From Fermentimonas sp. (lineage in GTDB: Bacteria; Bacteroidota; Bacteroidia; Bacteroidales; Dysgonomonadaceae), in NCBI GenBank assembly GCA_028709385.1, contig JAQVXD010000001.1:124001-188000 (forward strand): a stretch of DNA of 64,000 bases, given 5' to 3'. A program made the translations under genes and the position numbers. A model generated the notes under the pieces. The model was given only the letters and a program-made list of their open reading frames with translations. It ran no database searches and was not told the origin of the DNA. This document shows, in pieces, positions 28,950-39,066 of the stretch; within the stretch, counting starts at the first letter, position 1; the number at the start of each line of letters is the position of its first letter.

Positions 28950-30023
28950 TTATTTATAGTTTTTTGAATAATGTTTCGAATTCCCCTGTTTAAAATAGCC
29001 TATTTTATGCCTTATTGTTTCTAAGCTTTTTTCAAGAGAATCAAGCTCATCTTCATCATTTAAAGCATTTAAGGGCTTGTTTTCATAAAGCAGATATTCT
29101 TTTCTGTAATTACAGGGTGTTATGTTGGGCATTATCACATTTGCTCCAACAGCAACAGCCTTTTCCCGTCCTTTATGTTCTAAGGTCTGCATTGCTGTTG
29201 TAGCGGCTATATTAATATCAGGCATTAAAATCCGTAAGAGAGATATCATCTTCAATGCCAGAGTGAATCGTACTGAAGCTGGCTCTAATAGTTCCCTGTA
29301 TTTATACAAAGGGGTTTGATGATGCTCAATATAAGGACCCATACCACACATATCTATATTAATATCCCTCATAAAAACAAGATCATCAGCCAGCATGTCA
29401 ATTGTCTGGAAAGGCAGGCCAATCATTACTCCTGTTCCCACCTGGTAACCCGTTTTACGTAACAATTCCAGAGCCTTTACACGTTTGGTAAAGCTATGTG
29501 ATTCACCCTGAGGATGAAGTTTTTTGTAAAGCTCTTCCGAAGAGGTTTCAATACGTAACAGGTATCGGTCAGCCCCGCTTTCAAACCACCTGCGATAAGT
29601 ATCCCCGCTCTGCTCACCACAGGAAAGTGTGATACCAATACCGTTGTTGGTGATTTTTTTAGATTCTCTTAAAATCTTGTCAATTTTATCAGTAAAAGTC
29701 TTTGAGCTTGTTTCGCCAGACTGTATCGCAACAGATCCGTAACCCTTTTTGAAAGCCAGTTTAACTAAATCTATTACCTCCTCATGTTTCAGATTGTAAC
29801 GGTTGACGCTATTATTCGATCGCCTGATTCCACAATAATAACAATCCTTTTCACAAACGTTTGACAGTTCAATCAATCCGCGCAAAAAAACTTCATTACC
29901 AACATTCTGAAGTTTGATTTTGTATGAATAATCAAATAAAGCCTGCTCTTTTTCTCCTGTAGAGGATAGAAGTTCTGCTATATCACCCCTCGATAAAGGG
30001 TAGTCTTGGATTGTTTTTATCAT
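28950..30023 (-). CDS. hydE: [FeFe]-hydrogenase H-cluster radical SAM maturase HydE
   Basis: 357 aa; radical SAM CEKDCYYCGIRRSN; downstream of hydF/hydG. Confidence 0.93.
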   Translation of the reverse strand: MIKTIQDYPLSRGDIAELLSSTGEKEQALFDYSYKIKLQNVGNEVFLRGLIELSNVCEKDCYYCGIRRSNNSVNRYNLKHEEVIDLVKLAFKKGYGSVAIQSGETSSKTFTDKIDKILRESKKITNNGIGITLSCGEQSGDTYRRWFESGADRYLLRIETSSEELYKKLHPQGESHSFTKRVKALELLRKTGYQVGTGVMIGLPFQTIDMLADDLVFMRDINIDMCGMGPYIEHHQTPLYKYRELLEPASVRFTLALKMISLLRILMPDINIAATTAMQTLEHKGREKAVAVGANVIMPNITPCNYRKEYLLYENKPLNALNDEDELDSLEKSLETIRHKIGYFKQGNSKHYSKNYK

Positions 30024-31221
30024 ATTCGTAAAACTTTCTGAAGACTCTTACAACTCTTTCAAACACACCGTTTACATAGGCCAGTGCCATACCATAGTTG
30101 GTTACGGGTATTCCCTTTTTTATAAAAGGATACAGCCTGTTTAACAACTGTTTACGAGTTACCATGCATCCGCCGCACTGCACAACTAGTGAGAAATCGC
30201 TTATATTATCCGGCAATGCAGTTAATCCTGAAACAACTCTGAAATTCAACTTTTTTCCTGTAAACTCCTGAAGCATCTTTGGGATTTTTACTCTTCCGAT
30301 ATCGTCACAACTTGTCTGATGTGTGCAGCTCTCCAGTATTAAAACTTCATCGCCGTCTTCAAGGTTCGAGATACAGGGTGTACCTCTCAGGTATGCTGCA
30401 AAATCACCTTTAAGACGGGCAAAGAGAATACTGAAACTGGTAAGAGGTATTGTTTCAGGCAGTTTCGCGGTTACTGTGTTAAAAATCTGACTGTCCGTAA
30501 TTGCCAGAGCAGGAGTGATACCGGTTTCCAGGAAGTTATCCAGTTCATCTTCTCTCACAACCACCACTATACAGTGATTATCAATTGCATCACGGATAGT
30601 TTGATTCTGAGGATAAATCAGTCTGCCTTCAGGAGCCTCACTGTCTATTGCAACAATAATAAGTACAACATCTTTTGGACTTACAAGATTACCAATCAGA
30701 GTGTTGTTCTGATAAACAGTTTTCGGTAAAATTCTCTTCAGTGAGTCAATAAGAATTTCTCTATCTTTAGGTTTGTAGGTGCTTATATCTATTATCTCAG
30801 CGTTAGAATGCCATTTGATAGCGTTCTTGGTGATAGCCGCTATCTTACTGATATCATTTTTATTATGAACTATAAGATAGGGTACATCATGTGCTTTAAA
30901 CTGATCAATCAGACGAACTTCATAATCACCGAATTGATTTCCTGCAATAAGCAAAACAGCGCAATCAACTCTCAGAATCACCTCGAGTGATTTTTTAATC
31001 TTCAGGTGACCAATTTCGCCTAAATCATCTATACCTGCGGTGTCGATAATAGTAGCCGGCCCAATCCCAAGTATTTCAACTGCCTTTTTCACAGGGTCGG
31101 TGGTCGTCCCTTTTCTGCTCGAAACAATTGAAATATCCTGATCGGTTAGCATATTGATTAATGAACTCTTGCCTGTATTCGTACGGCCGAAGATTCCTAT
31201 ATGTAGATTATTTACGCTCAT
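29983..31221 (-). CDS. hydF: [FeFe]-hydrogenase H-cluster maturation GTPase HydF
   Basis: 412 aa; GRTNTGKSSLINML, DTAGIDD, NKND; C-terminal ESCTHQ and CGGCM Fe-S ligands. Confidence 0.95.
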   Translation of the reverse strand: MSVNNLHIGIFGRTNTGKSSLINMLTDQDISIVSSRKGTTTDPVKKAVEILGIGPATIIDTAGIDDLGEIGHLKIKKSLEVILRVDCAVLLIAGNQFGDYEVRLIDQFKAHDVPYLIVHNKNDISKIAAITKNAIKWHSNAEIIDISTYKPKDREILIDSLKRILPKTVYQNNTLIGNLVSPKDVVLIIVAIDSEAPEGRLIYPQNQTIRDAIDNHCIVVVVREDELDNFLETGITPALAITDSQIFNTVTAKLPETIPLTSFSILFARLKGDFAAYLRGTPCISNLEDGDEVLILESCTHQTSCDDIGRVKIPKMLQEFTGKKLNFRVVSGLTALPDNISDFSLVVQCGGCMVTRKQLLNRLYPFIKKGIPVTNYGMALAYVNGVFERVVRVFRKFYEYDKNNPRLPFIEG

Positions 31222-31223
31222 AA

Positions 31224-32645
31224 CTAAAAATATAGATCTCTTTCTCCCTGTTCTATCCTTTCAATTTTTTTCTTAAGCTCCTTCTGAATCTTCACGCTCA
31301 ACTCTTTAAGGTTCTTTTCTATCACCTTCATGCCCTTTTCTTTGGTTTGCTCAGGTGCATAATCATACAGGTATTCGGCAAGTGTTAATATTGCATTAGG
31401 AGTACAGAATCTTTTTATAAAACCGGGAACAGAAAACTCCATAAAATGTTCACCCGTTCGTCCCAAACGGTAGCATGCAGTACAGAACGAAGGTATCATA
31501 TCCTGATCAAGAAGCTCGTCAATTATATCATTTAAAGGGCGGTCGTCGTTGATGCGGAACTGACTCCTGTCGATATTTTCATTTTTTTCTTTAAATGAAT
31601 AGCTTCCCAGCTCTATTTTAGTGCCTCCGTCAATTTGTGAAACGCCGTATTGGATCACTTCGTCACGAAGCGCAGCAGGTTCACGGGCAGTCAGTATCAT
31701 ACCGGTATAAGGAACTGCCAGCCGGAGTATCGCAACCATACGTAAAAAATCTTCATCTGAAACAAAATAACTGCTACCCATATGTAAATTCGACGCATCT
31801 TTTATCCTTGGGAAGGAGATAGTATGAGGTCCCACGTTATAACAAGTCTCCAGATGGTTAGTGTGCCTGACAAGTCCCATAACTTCAAAGCGCCAGTCGT
31901 ACAGTCCGATTAAAGCACCTATACCTACATCATCAATACCCGCTTTCTGTGCACGGTCGAGTGCCGTCAGCCTCCAGTTGTAATCTGCTTTCCTGCCACT
32001 GAGGTGATATTTTTTATACGCTTCGGGATGATATGTTTCCTGAAACACCTGGTAAGTGCCTATTCCGGCTTCTTTTACAGTTTTGTACCCCTCAATATCA
32101 AGAGGTGCTGCATTTATATTTACCCGTCGGATTTCACCATTACCCTTTTTTACTTTATATGTCGTTCTTACTGAATCAGCTATAAACTCAGGAGTATATT
32201 CGGCATGTTCTCCAAAAACAAGAATCAGTCTCTTTTGACCTTCATCTTCAAGGGCTTCGACCTCTTTAACTAGCTCATCAAGTGAAAGTGTTTTCCTTAC
32301 CTGAGCTTTATTGGATGCCCTGAATCCGCAATAAACACAATTATTTGAGCATTTATTGCCTACATAAAGAGGAGCAAAGAGTACAATGCGGTTACCGTAA
32401 ACATTTCGTTTTAATAATCTGGCGCCCTCCTTTATCAGCTCAATAGAAGTTGTATCTGTAGCATTAATTAATATTGCTGTCTCTTCAAGATTTAATCTTT
32501 TTTTTGAAAGTGATTTTTCTACTATTTCTTTAACCTTATCAGGGGTAGGGATAGAGTTATTAAGGTAATCCCATATTTCATCCGGATCAATAAACGGTTG
32601 CATTGGTAAATCAGGTATACGGTATTTCTCAGGAGTAAATTGCAT
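31224..32645 (-). CDS. hydG: [FeFe]-hydrogenase H-cluster radical SAM maturase HydG
   Basis: ORF 31224..32687; start trimmed to MQFTPEKYRIPDLP. Radical SAM CSNNCVYCGFRASN; C-terminal FCTACYRLGRTGEHFME. Confidence 0.95.
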   Translation of the reverse strand: MQFTPEKYRIPDLPMQPFIDPDEIWDYLNNSIPTPDKVKEIVEKSLSKKRLNLEETAILINATDTTSIELIKEGARLLKRNVYGNRIVLFAPLYVGNKCSNNCVYCGFRASNKAQVRKTLSLDELVKEVEALEDEGQKRLILVFGEHAEYTPEFIADSVRTTYKVKKGNGEIRRVNINAAPLDIEGYKTVKEAGIGTYQVFQETYHPEAYKKYHLSGRKADYNWRLTALDRAQKAGIDDVGIGALIGLYDWRFEVMGLVRHTNHLETCYNVGPHTISFPRIKDASNLHMGSSYFVSDEDFLRMVAILRLAVPYTGMILTAREPAALRDEVIQYGVSQIDGGTKIELGSYSFKEKNENIDRSQFRINDDRPLNDIIDELLDQDMIPSFCTACYRLGRTGEHFMEFSVPGFIKRFCTPNAILTLAEYLYDYAPEQTKEKGMKVIEKNLKELSVKIQKELKKKIERIEQGERDLYF

Positions 32646-32753
32646 AATATGTTTATTACAGGTTATCACAAAGATAGCATTTTTCAAATGATTCTAAACA
32701 TTACTTTTAATGTAAATTTGGTAGTAAATAGGGCATACATTTAACAAAGATAG

Positions 32754-32791
32754 CTTATACATAGCTTATCTGTACATAAGCTATGTATAAG
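32754..32791. repeat. Perfect inverted repeat, 16-bp arms, 6-nt spacer
   Basis: CTTATACATAGCTTAT-CTGTAC-ATAAGCTATGTATAAG between divergent hydG and dapA. Confidence 0.9.
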
Positions 32792-32908
32792 TAATCTATA
32801 AGTGATCTTTGGACGGTACATTGTGAATTCTGATTAAAGAACTTATTTTGGAGTAGTTTAACATACAACAAAAACTTTCTGTTTTTAGCATGCGTTTTGA
32901 AAATTATG

Positions 32909-32916
32909 TACCTTTG
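32909..32916 (+). promoter_or_regulatory. Candidate -7 box (TACCTTTG) upstream of dapA
   Basis: TAnnTTTG match 70 bp upstream of dapA ATG. Confidence 0.5.
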
Positions 32917-32985
32917 CAACTTGTAGTCATTTTGTTGGTTAAACAGATGATTCAAAGCTAAAATGAAAGAAAAAGCTAGCATTTC

Positions 32986-33879
32986 ATGACAGAATTAAAC
33001 CTGAGAGGCTTGGGAGTAGCCCTGATCACTCCTTTTACCAATGATGGTTCGATTGATTACGAAGCCTTATCACGTCTGATTGATTATCAGCTGGATAATG
33101 GTACAAACTATATTGTTGCCCTTGGCACAACTGCCGAGACTCCCACTCTTTCCAAAGAAGAGAAGAAAGAGGTGTCAAGATTCATAGTTGATAAGGTTGA
33201 CGGCAGAGTACCTGTTGTTTTGGGTGTTGGAGGAAATAATACTTCTGCATTGGTGGAAGAACTCAAAACAACTGATTTTAAGGGTATAAGTGCAATTCTT
33301 TCAGTGACACCTTACTACAACAAGCCCACTCAGGAGGGTCTTTACCAGCATTATAAAGCTCTTTCTGAGGCTTCGCCTCTGCCTCTTGTTTTATATAATG
33401 TTCCGGGACGAACAGGTGTGAATATGGCTTCAGAAACAACTCTGAGAATAGCAAAAGACTGCAGTAATGTGATTGCAATAAAAGAGGCATCGGGGAAACT
33501 GGATCAGATAGAAGAAATAATAAAAGGAGCACCTGAAGGTTTTTCAGTCATTTCGGGTGATGATGCAGTAACATCTGCCGTAATTGATCTTGGCGGTATC
33601 GGAGTTATATCAGTCTTTGGCAATGCTTTTCCTAAAGAGATGGCGTGGCTGGTTGACAGTGCTCTAAAAGGTGACTCACTGAATGCAAGAAATAAAATGG
33701 AAGAAGATTTCAGTGAGCTATTTCACCTTATTTTCATAGAAGGCAATCCCGCTGGCGTAAAATCCATCCTTAGTCAGAAAGGTATTATTGAAAACAGTCT
33801 CAGGCTCCCACTGGTACCGGTTAGCGAAAAGACTTCTTTAAAGATAAAACAGGCTTTGGAAAAAGCTAAATACCTATGA
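32986..33879 (+). CDS. dapA: 4-hydroxy-tetrahydrodipicolinate synthase
   Basis: 297 aa; GVALITPFTNDGSIDY, GTTAETPTLS, LYNVPGRTGVNM, VIAIKEASGKL. Motifs also fit the wider DapA/NanA superfamily. Confidence 0.9.
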   Translation: MTELNLRGLGVALITPFTNDGSIDYEALSRLIDYQLDNGTNYIVALGTTAETPTLSKEEKKEVSRFIVDKVDGRVPVVLGVGGNNTSALVEELKTTDFKGISAILSVTPYYNKPTQEGLYQHYKALSEASPLPLVLYNVPGRTGVNMASETTLRIAKDCSNVIAIKEASGKLDQIEEIIKGAPEGFSVISGDDAVTSAVIDLGGIGVISVFGNAFPKEMAWLVDSALKGDSLNARNKMEEDFSELFHLIFIEGNPAGVKSILSQKGIIENSLRLPLVPVSEKTSLKIKQALEKAKYL

Positions 33880-33958
33880 TTTTACTTTTACCCTTAAATG
33901 TCAGGTGTGTATGCCGGTGATGGTTTTAAACAGCTGACTGTTATTGAAATAATTTTAG

Positions 33959-33966
33959 TACTTTTG
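33959..33966 (+). promoter_or_regulatory. Candidate -7 box (TACTTTTG) upstream of M13 peptidase
   Basis: TAnnTTTG match in the 33880-34088 intergenic region. Confidence 0.4.
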
Positions 33967-34088
33967 CATAACAGAATAACAGAATTCAATTACTTTACTC
34001 ATGGAACGAGCATTTAAATCATTAAACAACATAACATGATTAATGCGAGTTACATATGATACCTTTTTGAGTAAATAAATTTAATCAT

Positions 34089-36122
34089 ATGAAACGATTA
34101 TTATTTCCAATTACAGTTTTTTTTATAATGACTACAATAGGTTGTACAGAACAGGGAAGTACCCGTTCAGCTCAAAGTATAGATGTTTCTGATATGGATA
34201 CTACTGCCAACCCTGGCGAGAGTTTTTATCAATATGCCACAGGCGGCTGGCAGAAAGCAAATCCCATACCTGATGAGTATGCACGATATGGTTCTTTTGA
34301 TAAGCTTCGTGAAGAGAATCAGCATCAGATTCAGGAACTTATTCAGGAACTGGGAACCAAAGAATATGTTGAGGGCACAAATGCCCAGAAAGTGGGAGAT
34401 ATGTATTCAACCGGTATGGATAGTGTTAAATTAAATGCTGACGGTGCAGCGCCAATTATACCGCTATTGCAGAATATTGCCTCTGCAGAAAGTAAAGATG
34501 ATATAATAAGAACTGCGGCTCAGCTTACAAAGCTGGTGTCAAATCCATTCTTTGGCTTTTCGGTCGGACCGGATGATAAAAACAGCAGTATGAATATTGC
34601 ACATATATATCAGTCCGGTATCGGGATGGGTGACAGGGATTATTACCTTATGCAGGATGAACGCTCGCAAACTCTTCGCGAGGCTTATATCAAGCTAATG
34701 GAAACGCAATTCCAGAATGCAGGTTACAGTGAGGAAGATGCAAAAAGTGCTGCTGCTAATGTAATGAAGATCGAAACTGAACTTGCCGAAGCACATGTGA
34801 CAAAAGAGATGCGTCGTCTGCCTGAACTGAATTACCACAAGATGCTGGTTTCCGAACTGGACACTAAGGTTGCTCCTTTCGCATGGAATATTTATTTTGA
34901 AGAGGTTGGTGCAGGTGAAATCGACAGTCTTAATGTTTCGCAGATTGAACCGGTTAAAGCTGCTGTTGCTATTATCGACAGAGAGCCGGTTAATGTTTTG
35001 AAGGATTATCTTAGCTGGAAGGTTATCAATTCAGCCGCCAGTTACTTAAGTGATGATTTTGTCAATGCCAACTTTGAGTTTTATGGCAAGGCAATGAGCG
35101 GAAGTAAAGAACTTCGCCCACGCTGGAGAAGGTCTATTGATGCAGTAAACAGCGCCATGGGAGAGGCTGTAGGACAGTTGTATGTAGAAAAATATTTCCC
35201 TGCAGAAGCCAAAGAGAGGATGCTGGCTCTTGTAGATAATTTGAAGCTGGCTCTCAGTGATCGTATTGATCAGCTTGAATGGATGAGCAGCGAGACAAAA
35301 GAAAAAGCGCAGGAAAAGCTTGGAACATTTATTGTAAAAATAGGCTATCCTGACAAATGGAAAGATTACTCATCTCTCGAAATTAAAAAAGATTCATACT
35401 GGCAGAACATCATGCGTGCATCTGCATTTGCCTGGGAAGAAATGATTGTAGAACTGGGAAAACCTGTTGATCGCACAAAATGGTATATGTCACCGCAGAC
35501 AGTAAATGCCTACTATAGTCCTTCTTCGAACGAAATATGCTTTCCCGCAGGAATCCTGCAGCCTCCGTTTTTCTTTATGGATGGAGATGATGCAATAAAT
35601 TACGGCGGTATAGGTGTTGTTATCGGACATGAAATGACTCATGGTTTTGATGACCAGGGAAGGAAGTTTGATAAGGATGGAAATCTTGCAGACTGGTGGA
35701 CAGCTGATGACGCTGCCAGATTTGATGAAAGGTCTAAAGTACTGGTTGATTTTTTTGATAATATTTTAGTAATTGATACTGTTCGTGCTAACGGAACATT
35801 TACTTTAGGTGAAAATATTGCCGATCACGGGGGACTTCAGGTTTCTTATCATGCTTTTCAGAAAACTGAGCAGGCAAAAGCGGGTGAAAAAATCGACGGT
35901 TTCACTCCTGAACAACGTTTCTTTTTAAGTTATGCCGGACTTTGGGCAGGCAATGTTCGTGATGCTGAGATACTCAGACTTACTCAAATTGATCCTCATT
36001 CTCTCGGAAAATGGAGGGTTGACGGTGCATTGCCTCATATTGATGCATGGTATGAAGCATTCGGTATTGATTCGGAAGATCCGATGTATATCCCTGCAGA
36101 TGAGCGCGCTTCTATTTGGTAG
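34089..36122 (+). CDS. M13 family metallopeptidase (PepO/neprilysin-like), lipoprotein
   Basis: 677 aa; lipobox TIGC; VVIGHEMTHGFDDQGRKFD, GENIADHGGLQVSY, FFLSYAGLWA. Confidence 0.94.
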   Translation: MKRLLFPITVFFIMTTIGCTEQGSTRSAQSIDVSDMDTTANPGESFYQYATGGWQKANPIPDEYARYGSFDKLREENQHQIQELIQELGTKEYVEGTNAQKVGDMYSTGMDSVKLNADGAAPIIPLLQNIASAESKDDIIRTAAQLTKLVSNPFFGFSVGPDDKNSSMNIAHIYQSGIGMGDRDYYLMQDERSQTLREAYIKLMETQFQNAGYSEEDAKSAAANVMKIETELAEAHVTKEMRRLPELNYHKMLVSELDTKVAPFAWNIYFEEVGAGEIDSLNVSQIEPVKAAVAIIDREPVNVLKDYLSWKVINSAASYLSDDFVNANFEFYGKAMSGSKELRPRWRRSIDAVNSAMGEAVGQLYVEKYFPAEAKERMLALVDNLKLALSDRIDQLEWMSSETKEKAQEKLGTFIVKIGYPDKWKDYSSLEIKKDSYWQNIMRASAFAWEEMIVELGKPVDRTKWYMSPQTVNAYYSPSSNEICFPAGILQPPFFFMDGDDAINYGGIGVVIGHEMTHGFDDQGRKFDKDGNLADWWTADDAARFDERSKVLVDFFDNILVIDTVRANGTFTLGENIADHGGLQVSYHAFQKTEQAKAGEKIDGFTPEQRFFLSYAGLWAGNVRDAEILRLTQIDPHSLGKWRVDGALPHIDAWYEAFGIDSEDPMYIPADERASIW

Positions 36123-36171
36123 AATTTTAAAAAAACATTATTTACTTATTAATTAAATCAGATTTCAAAAT

Positions 36172-36774
36172 ATGTTTTCAGGAATAGTTGAAGAGGCTGC
36201 AACAGTTGTTGCATTGAAAAAAGATAAATCTAACCTTCATATATCACTCAAGTGTTCTTTTACTGATGAGTTAAAAGTTGATCAGAGTATTTCCCATAAC
36301 GGGGTTTGTCTGACTGTTGTGTCAATCGAGGACGATGTATATACTGTAACAGCTATAAAAGAGACACTGGATATTTCCAATCTCGGATTACTTGAAGTTG
36401 GCAGTAAAGTAAATCTGGAACGAAGCATGCCAATGAATGGCAGACTCGATGGTCATATCGTGCAGGGGCATGTTGATCAAACTGCTGTATGTAAAAATGT
36501 TACAGAAGCAGATGGCAGCTGGTACTTCACTTTTGAATATGAATATGATGAAGAGATGGCCAGGAAAGGTTATATGACCGTAGACAAGGGTTCTGTAACA
36601 ATAAACGGTGTAAGTCTGACTGTTGTTGAACCGACTGAAAACAGTTTCAAGGTGGCAATCATTCCTTACACTTACGAATTCACCAACTTTCATCAAATTA
36701 AGGAGGGAAGTGTAGTGAACCTTGAATTTGATATAATTGGAAAGTATATCAGCCGCCTGATAGCTTTAAATTAA
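36172..36774 (+). CDS. ribE: Riboflavin synthase alpha subunit
   Basis: 200 aa; MFSGIVEE start, duplicated lumazine-binding repeats SISHNGVCLTVVS and GSVTINGVSLTVVE. Confidence 0.94.
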   Translation: MFSGIVEEAATVVALKKDKSNLHISLKCSFTDELKVDQSISHNGVCLTVVSIEDDVYTVTAIKETLDISNLGLLEVGSKVNLERSMPMNGRLDGHIVQGHVDQTAVCKNVTEADGSWYFTFEYEYDEEMARKGYMTVDKGSVTINGVSLTVVEPTENSFKVAIIPYTYEFTNFHQIKEGSVVNLEFDIIGKYISRLIALN

Positions 36775-36809
36775 ATCTGCTGAATAGAGATCATTGAATA
36801 ATTGGAAAT

Positions 36810-37370
36810 ATGAATAATGTTGATTTTCTTAAATTTGTTTCCTCACGCCAGAGTGTCCGTGCTTATGACACAGGACGTCCGGTAGAAAAGGAGAAAATTG
36901 ATCGCATAATAGAAGCGGCACGTTTGGCCCCTTCAGCCTGTAATGCTCAGCCATGGCATGTTATTGTTGTTGATGATCCTGAACTGAAGAACAGAGTGGC
37001 CGATGCCACATCTGCACGTGCTTTGGGGATGAATCATTTTACCAAGCAGGCTCCTGTACATCTGGTGCTGGTGGAGGAAAAAGTAAACCTCTCTTCGGGA
37101 ATAGGAGGATGGGTAAAACAAAAAGATTATGCACAGATGGATCTGGGGGTTATTGCAGCACATATAATTCTTGCAGCACATGCCGAAGGGTTAGGCTCAT
37201 GTATTCTTGGATGGTTCAACGAATCATCAATGCGTGAGATTCTCTCAATCCCAGACTCAAAAAGAGTCTGGCTGGATATAACAATTGGTTATAGCGCACA
37301 GCCCCTGAGAGAAAAAAAGAGAAAGCAGATTGGCGAAATTGTATCATACAACAGTTACAAAAATAGCTGA
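36810..37370 (+). CDS. Nitroreductase family protein
   Basis: 186 aa; SRQSVRAYDTGRPVEKEKIDRIIEAARLAPSACNAQPWHVIVV, GLGSCILGWF. Confidence 0.9.
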   Translation: MNNVDFLKFVSSRQSVRAYDTGRPVEKEKIDRIIEAARLAPSACNAQPWHVIVVDDPELKNRVADATSARALGMNHFTKQAPVHLVLVEEKVNLSSGIGGWVKQKDYAQMDLGVIAAHIILAAHAEGLGSCILGWFNESSMREILSIPDSKRVWLDITIGYSAQPLREKKRKQIGEIVSYNSYKNS

Positions 37371-37382
37371 ATTTACATATAG

Positions 37383-37438
37383 AAAAGATTAGACGCCAGG
37401 ATGTAAAAAGTTTATAATCATTAAACTTTAATCTTTTT
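37383..37438 (+). terminator. Possible AT-rich terminator downstream of nitroreductase
   Basis: Nested inverted repeats AAAAGATTA...TAATCTTTT enclosing AAAGTTTA-TAATCAT-TAAACTTT, ending in a T run. Confidence 0.35.
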
Positions 37439-37550
37439 AACAGGATGTTATTGTGCTTTTGTTGGTGGCATCGCAAAAATATGTCATCTTTGTAAGCTTA
37501 AATATTTTTATGAAACTTAGAGGCCGAGGCCGGTTGATATACCTAAACAA

Positions 37551-38891
37551 ATGAATATTAAGAAAAAACGTTTCTTTTTGTTGATCGCTTTTCTTACGAT
37601 TACCACAGTGATTTTCGCCCAACAGGTAGGTTCCAATTCTCCGTACGGAAGATATGGTTTTGGTGTTTTGTCAAACCCTTCTCTGGGTGCTTCAGAAGCC
37701 ATGGGTGGTATAAGTTACGGCTTACGCAGAAGTCAGCAGGTTAATCCCGGTAATCCGGCTTCTTACTCAGAACTTGACTCATTAACTTTTGTTTTCGATT
37801 TAGGTGTGTCAGCTCATATGTCAAGAATGAGTGACGGTATAAACAGTCGTGATTTTTATAATGGAAATTTGGATTATATAGCACTTCAATTCCCGCTGCT
37901 TCGTAATATGGGTGCCAGTGTCGGACTCCTGCCTTACTCTAAAGTCGGGTATAATTTTGGAAACCGGCGCTCTTTGTCGGATATCCAGTACTTAGAAACA
38001 TACAGGGGTACAGGCGGTTTAAGTCAGATTTATTTAGGTGCTGCCTGGGAACCAATTAAGAATATATCAATCGGAGCTAATATCTCATATCTTTTCGGCA
38101 ACTTTTCTCATAGCAGAGTCAGCACTCCTGTTACAAGCAACGCACTGATTACTGAGGGTTTAAATAGTTTTACAATAAGGGAGCTGAAGTATGATTTCGG
38201 ACTTCAATACACTTATCCTATTGACAGAACACGCTCCCTGACTTTTGGGGCAGTCTATTCTCCACAAATCAACACTAAAGCTGATGTTAAATCATCAGTA
38301 TTTAATTTTACCTCTGATCCGTATCAAAGTCCCGGCTTGGACCCGGTTCAGGTCATAAGCAGCGATACCTTACGGGGAGAGAGTTTCCAATTACCTAATA
38401 CTTTTGGTGCAGGACTTTCTTACCAGACTGATAAGTTTTTGGTTGGCGTTGACGGTACTTACCAATTGTGGAAAAATTCAGCATATTCAGGTCAACTCGA
38501 CGATCTCACTGATGATAACAGATATAACGACCTTTATCGTATAAATGCAGGTGTTGAGTATGTTATAGACCCTTATAGTCAGAACTTTTTCAACCGCATA
38601 CGTTTCAGGGGAGGTCTTTCATATTCCAATTCATATATTAATGTAAGTGTAAGTAATCCTGAAAGTGGTCAGAATCTCGGGATGGGCAGCTTTAATGAAT
38701 ATGGTATAAATTTAGGGATAGGTTTACCTTTCCATGATTTAAGAACAGGTCATCTGTCTCTGTTGAATATAGGTTTAGGATATACCAGGCAAAACCCCGA
38801 CAACCAATTTATGATTGGTCAGGATATGTTTAAGATTTCGGTAAATATGAATGTAAACGAACTCTGGTTTTTCAAAAGACAATTTAATTAA
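37551..38891 (+). CDS. Putative outer-membrane beta-barrel protein
   Basis: 446 aa; signal peptide; GSNSPYGRYGFGVLSNPSLGASEAMGG; repeated amphipathic beta-strand pattern ending in a terminal aromatic (FKRQFN). Confidence 0.72.
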   Translation: MNIKKKRFFLLIAFLTITTVIFAQQVGSNSPYGRYGFGVLSNPSLGASEAMGGISYGLRRSQQVNPGNPASYSELDSLTFVFDLGVSAHMSRMSDGINSRDFYNGNLDYIALQFPLLRNMGASVGLLPYSKVGYNFGNRRSLSDIQYLETYRGTGGLSQIYLGAAWEPIKNISIGANISYLFGNFSHSRVSTPVTSNALITEGLNSFTIRELKYDFGLQYTYPIDRTRSLTFGAVYSPQINTKADVKSSVFNFTSDPYQSPGLDPVQVISSDTLRGESFQLPNTFGAGLSYQTDKFLVGVDGTYQLWKNSAYSGQLDDLTDDNRYNDLYRINAGVEYVIDPYSQNFFNRIRFRGGLSYSNSYINVSVSNPESGQNLGMGSFNEYGINLGIGLPFHDLRTGHLSLLNIGLGYTRQNPDNQFMIGQDMFKISVNMNVNELWFFKRQFN

Positions 38892-38945
38892 TACTAAATC
38901 GTTTGATATCAGAATATTTTTTTTACTTTGGGTAATTATTTGCAC

Positions 38946-38953
38946 TAAATTTG
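38946..38953 (+). promoter_or_regulatory. Candidate -7 box (TAAATTTG) upstream of the TPR protein
   Basis: TAnnTTTG with TTTG 15 nt upstream. Confidence 0.4.
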
Positions 38954-39066
38954 ACTGATAAATAATATAAATGGAAAAAGTTGAAAAAGAATTAGATTAA
39001 ACTATTCTTTTAACATTTTGTCCAAGTTGCAACAGAAAGAAAAAACAACTATAAAAAGCAACCAAT

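Noticed and set aside
32986-33879. Considered as N-acetylneuraminate lyase for the sialic acid cluster
   Set aside because: Sequence pattern and distance from the sialate operon favour dapA; superfamily members are similar so an alignment would be decisive.
38971-39000. Mini-ORF ATGGAAAAAGTTGAAAAAGAATTAGATTAA (MEKVEKELD) upstream of the TPR gene, possible leader peptide
   Set aside because: Too short to distinguish from chance, no attenuator-type codon run or paired hairpins seen.
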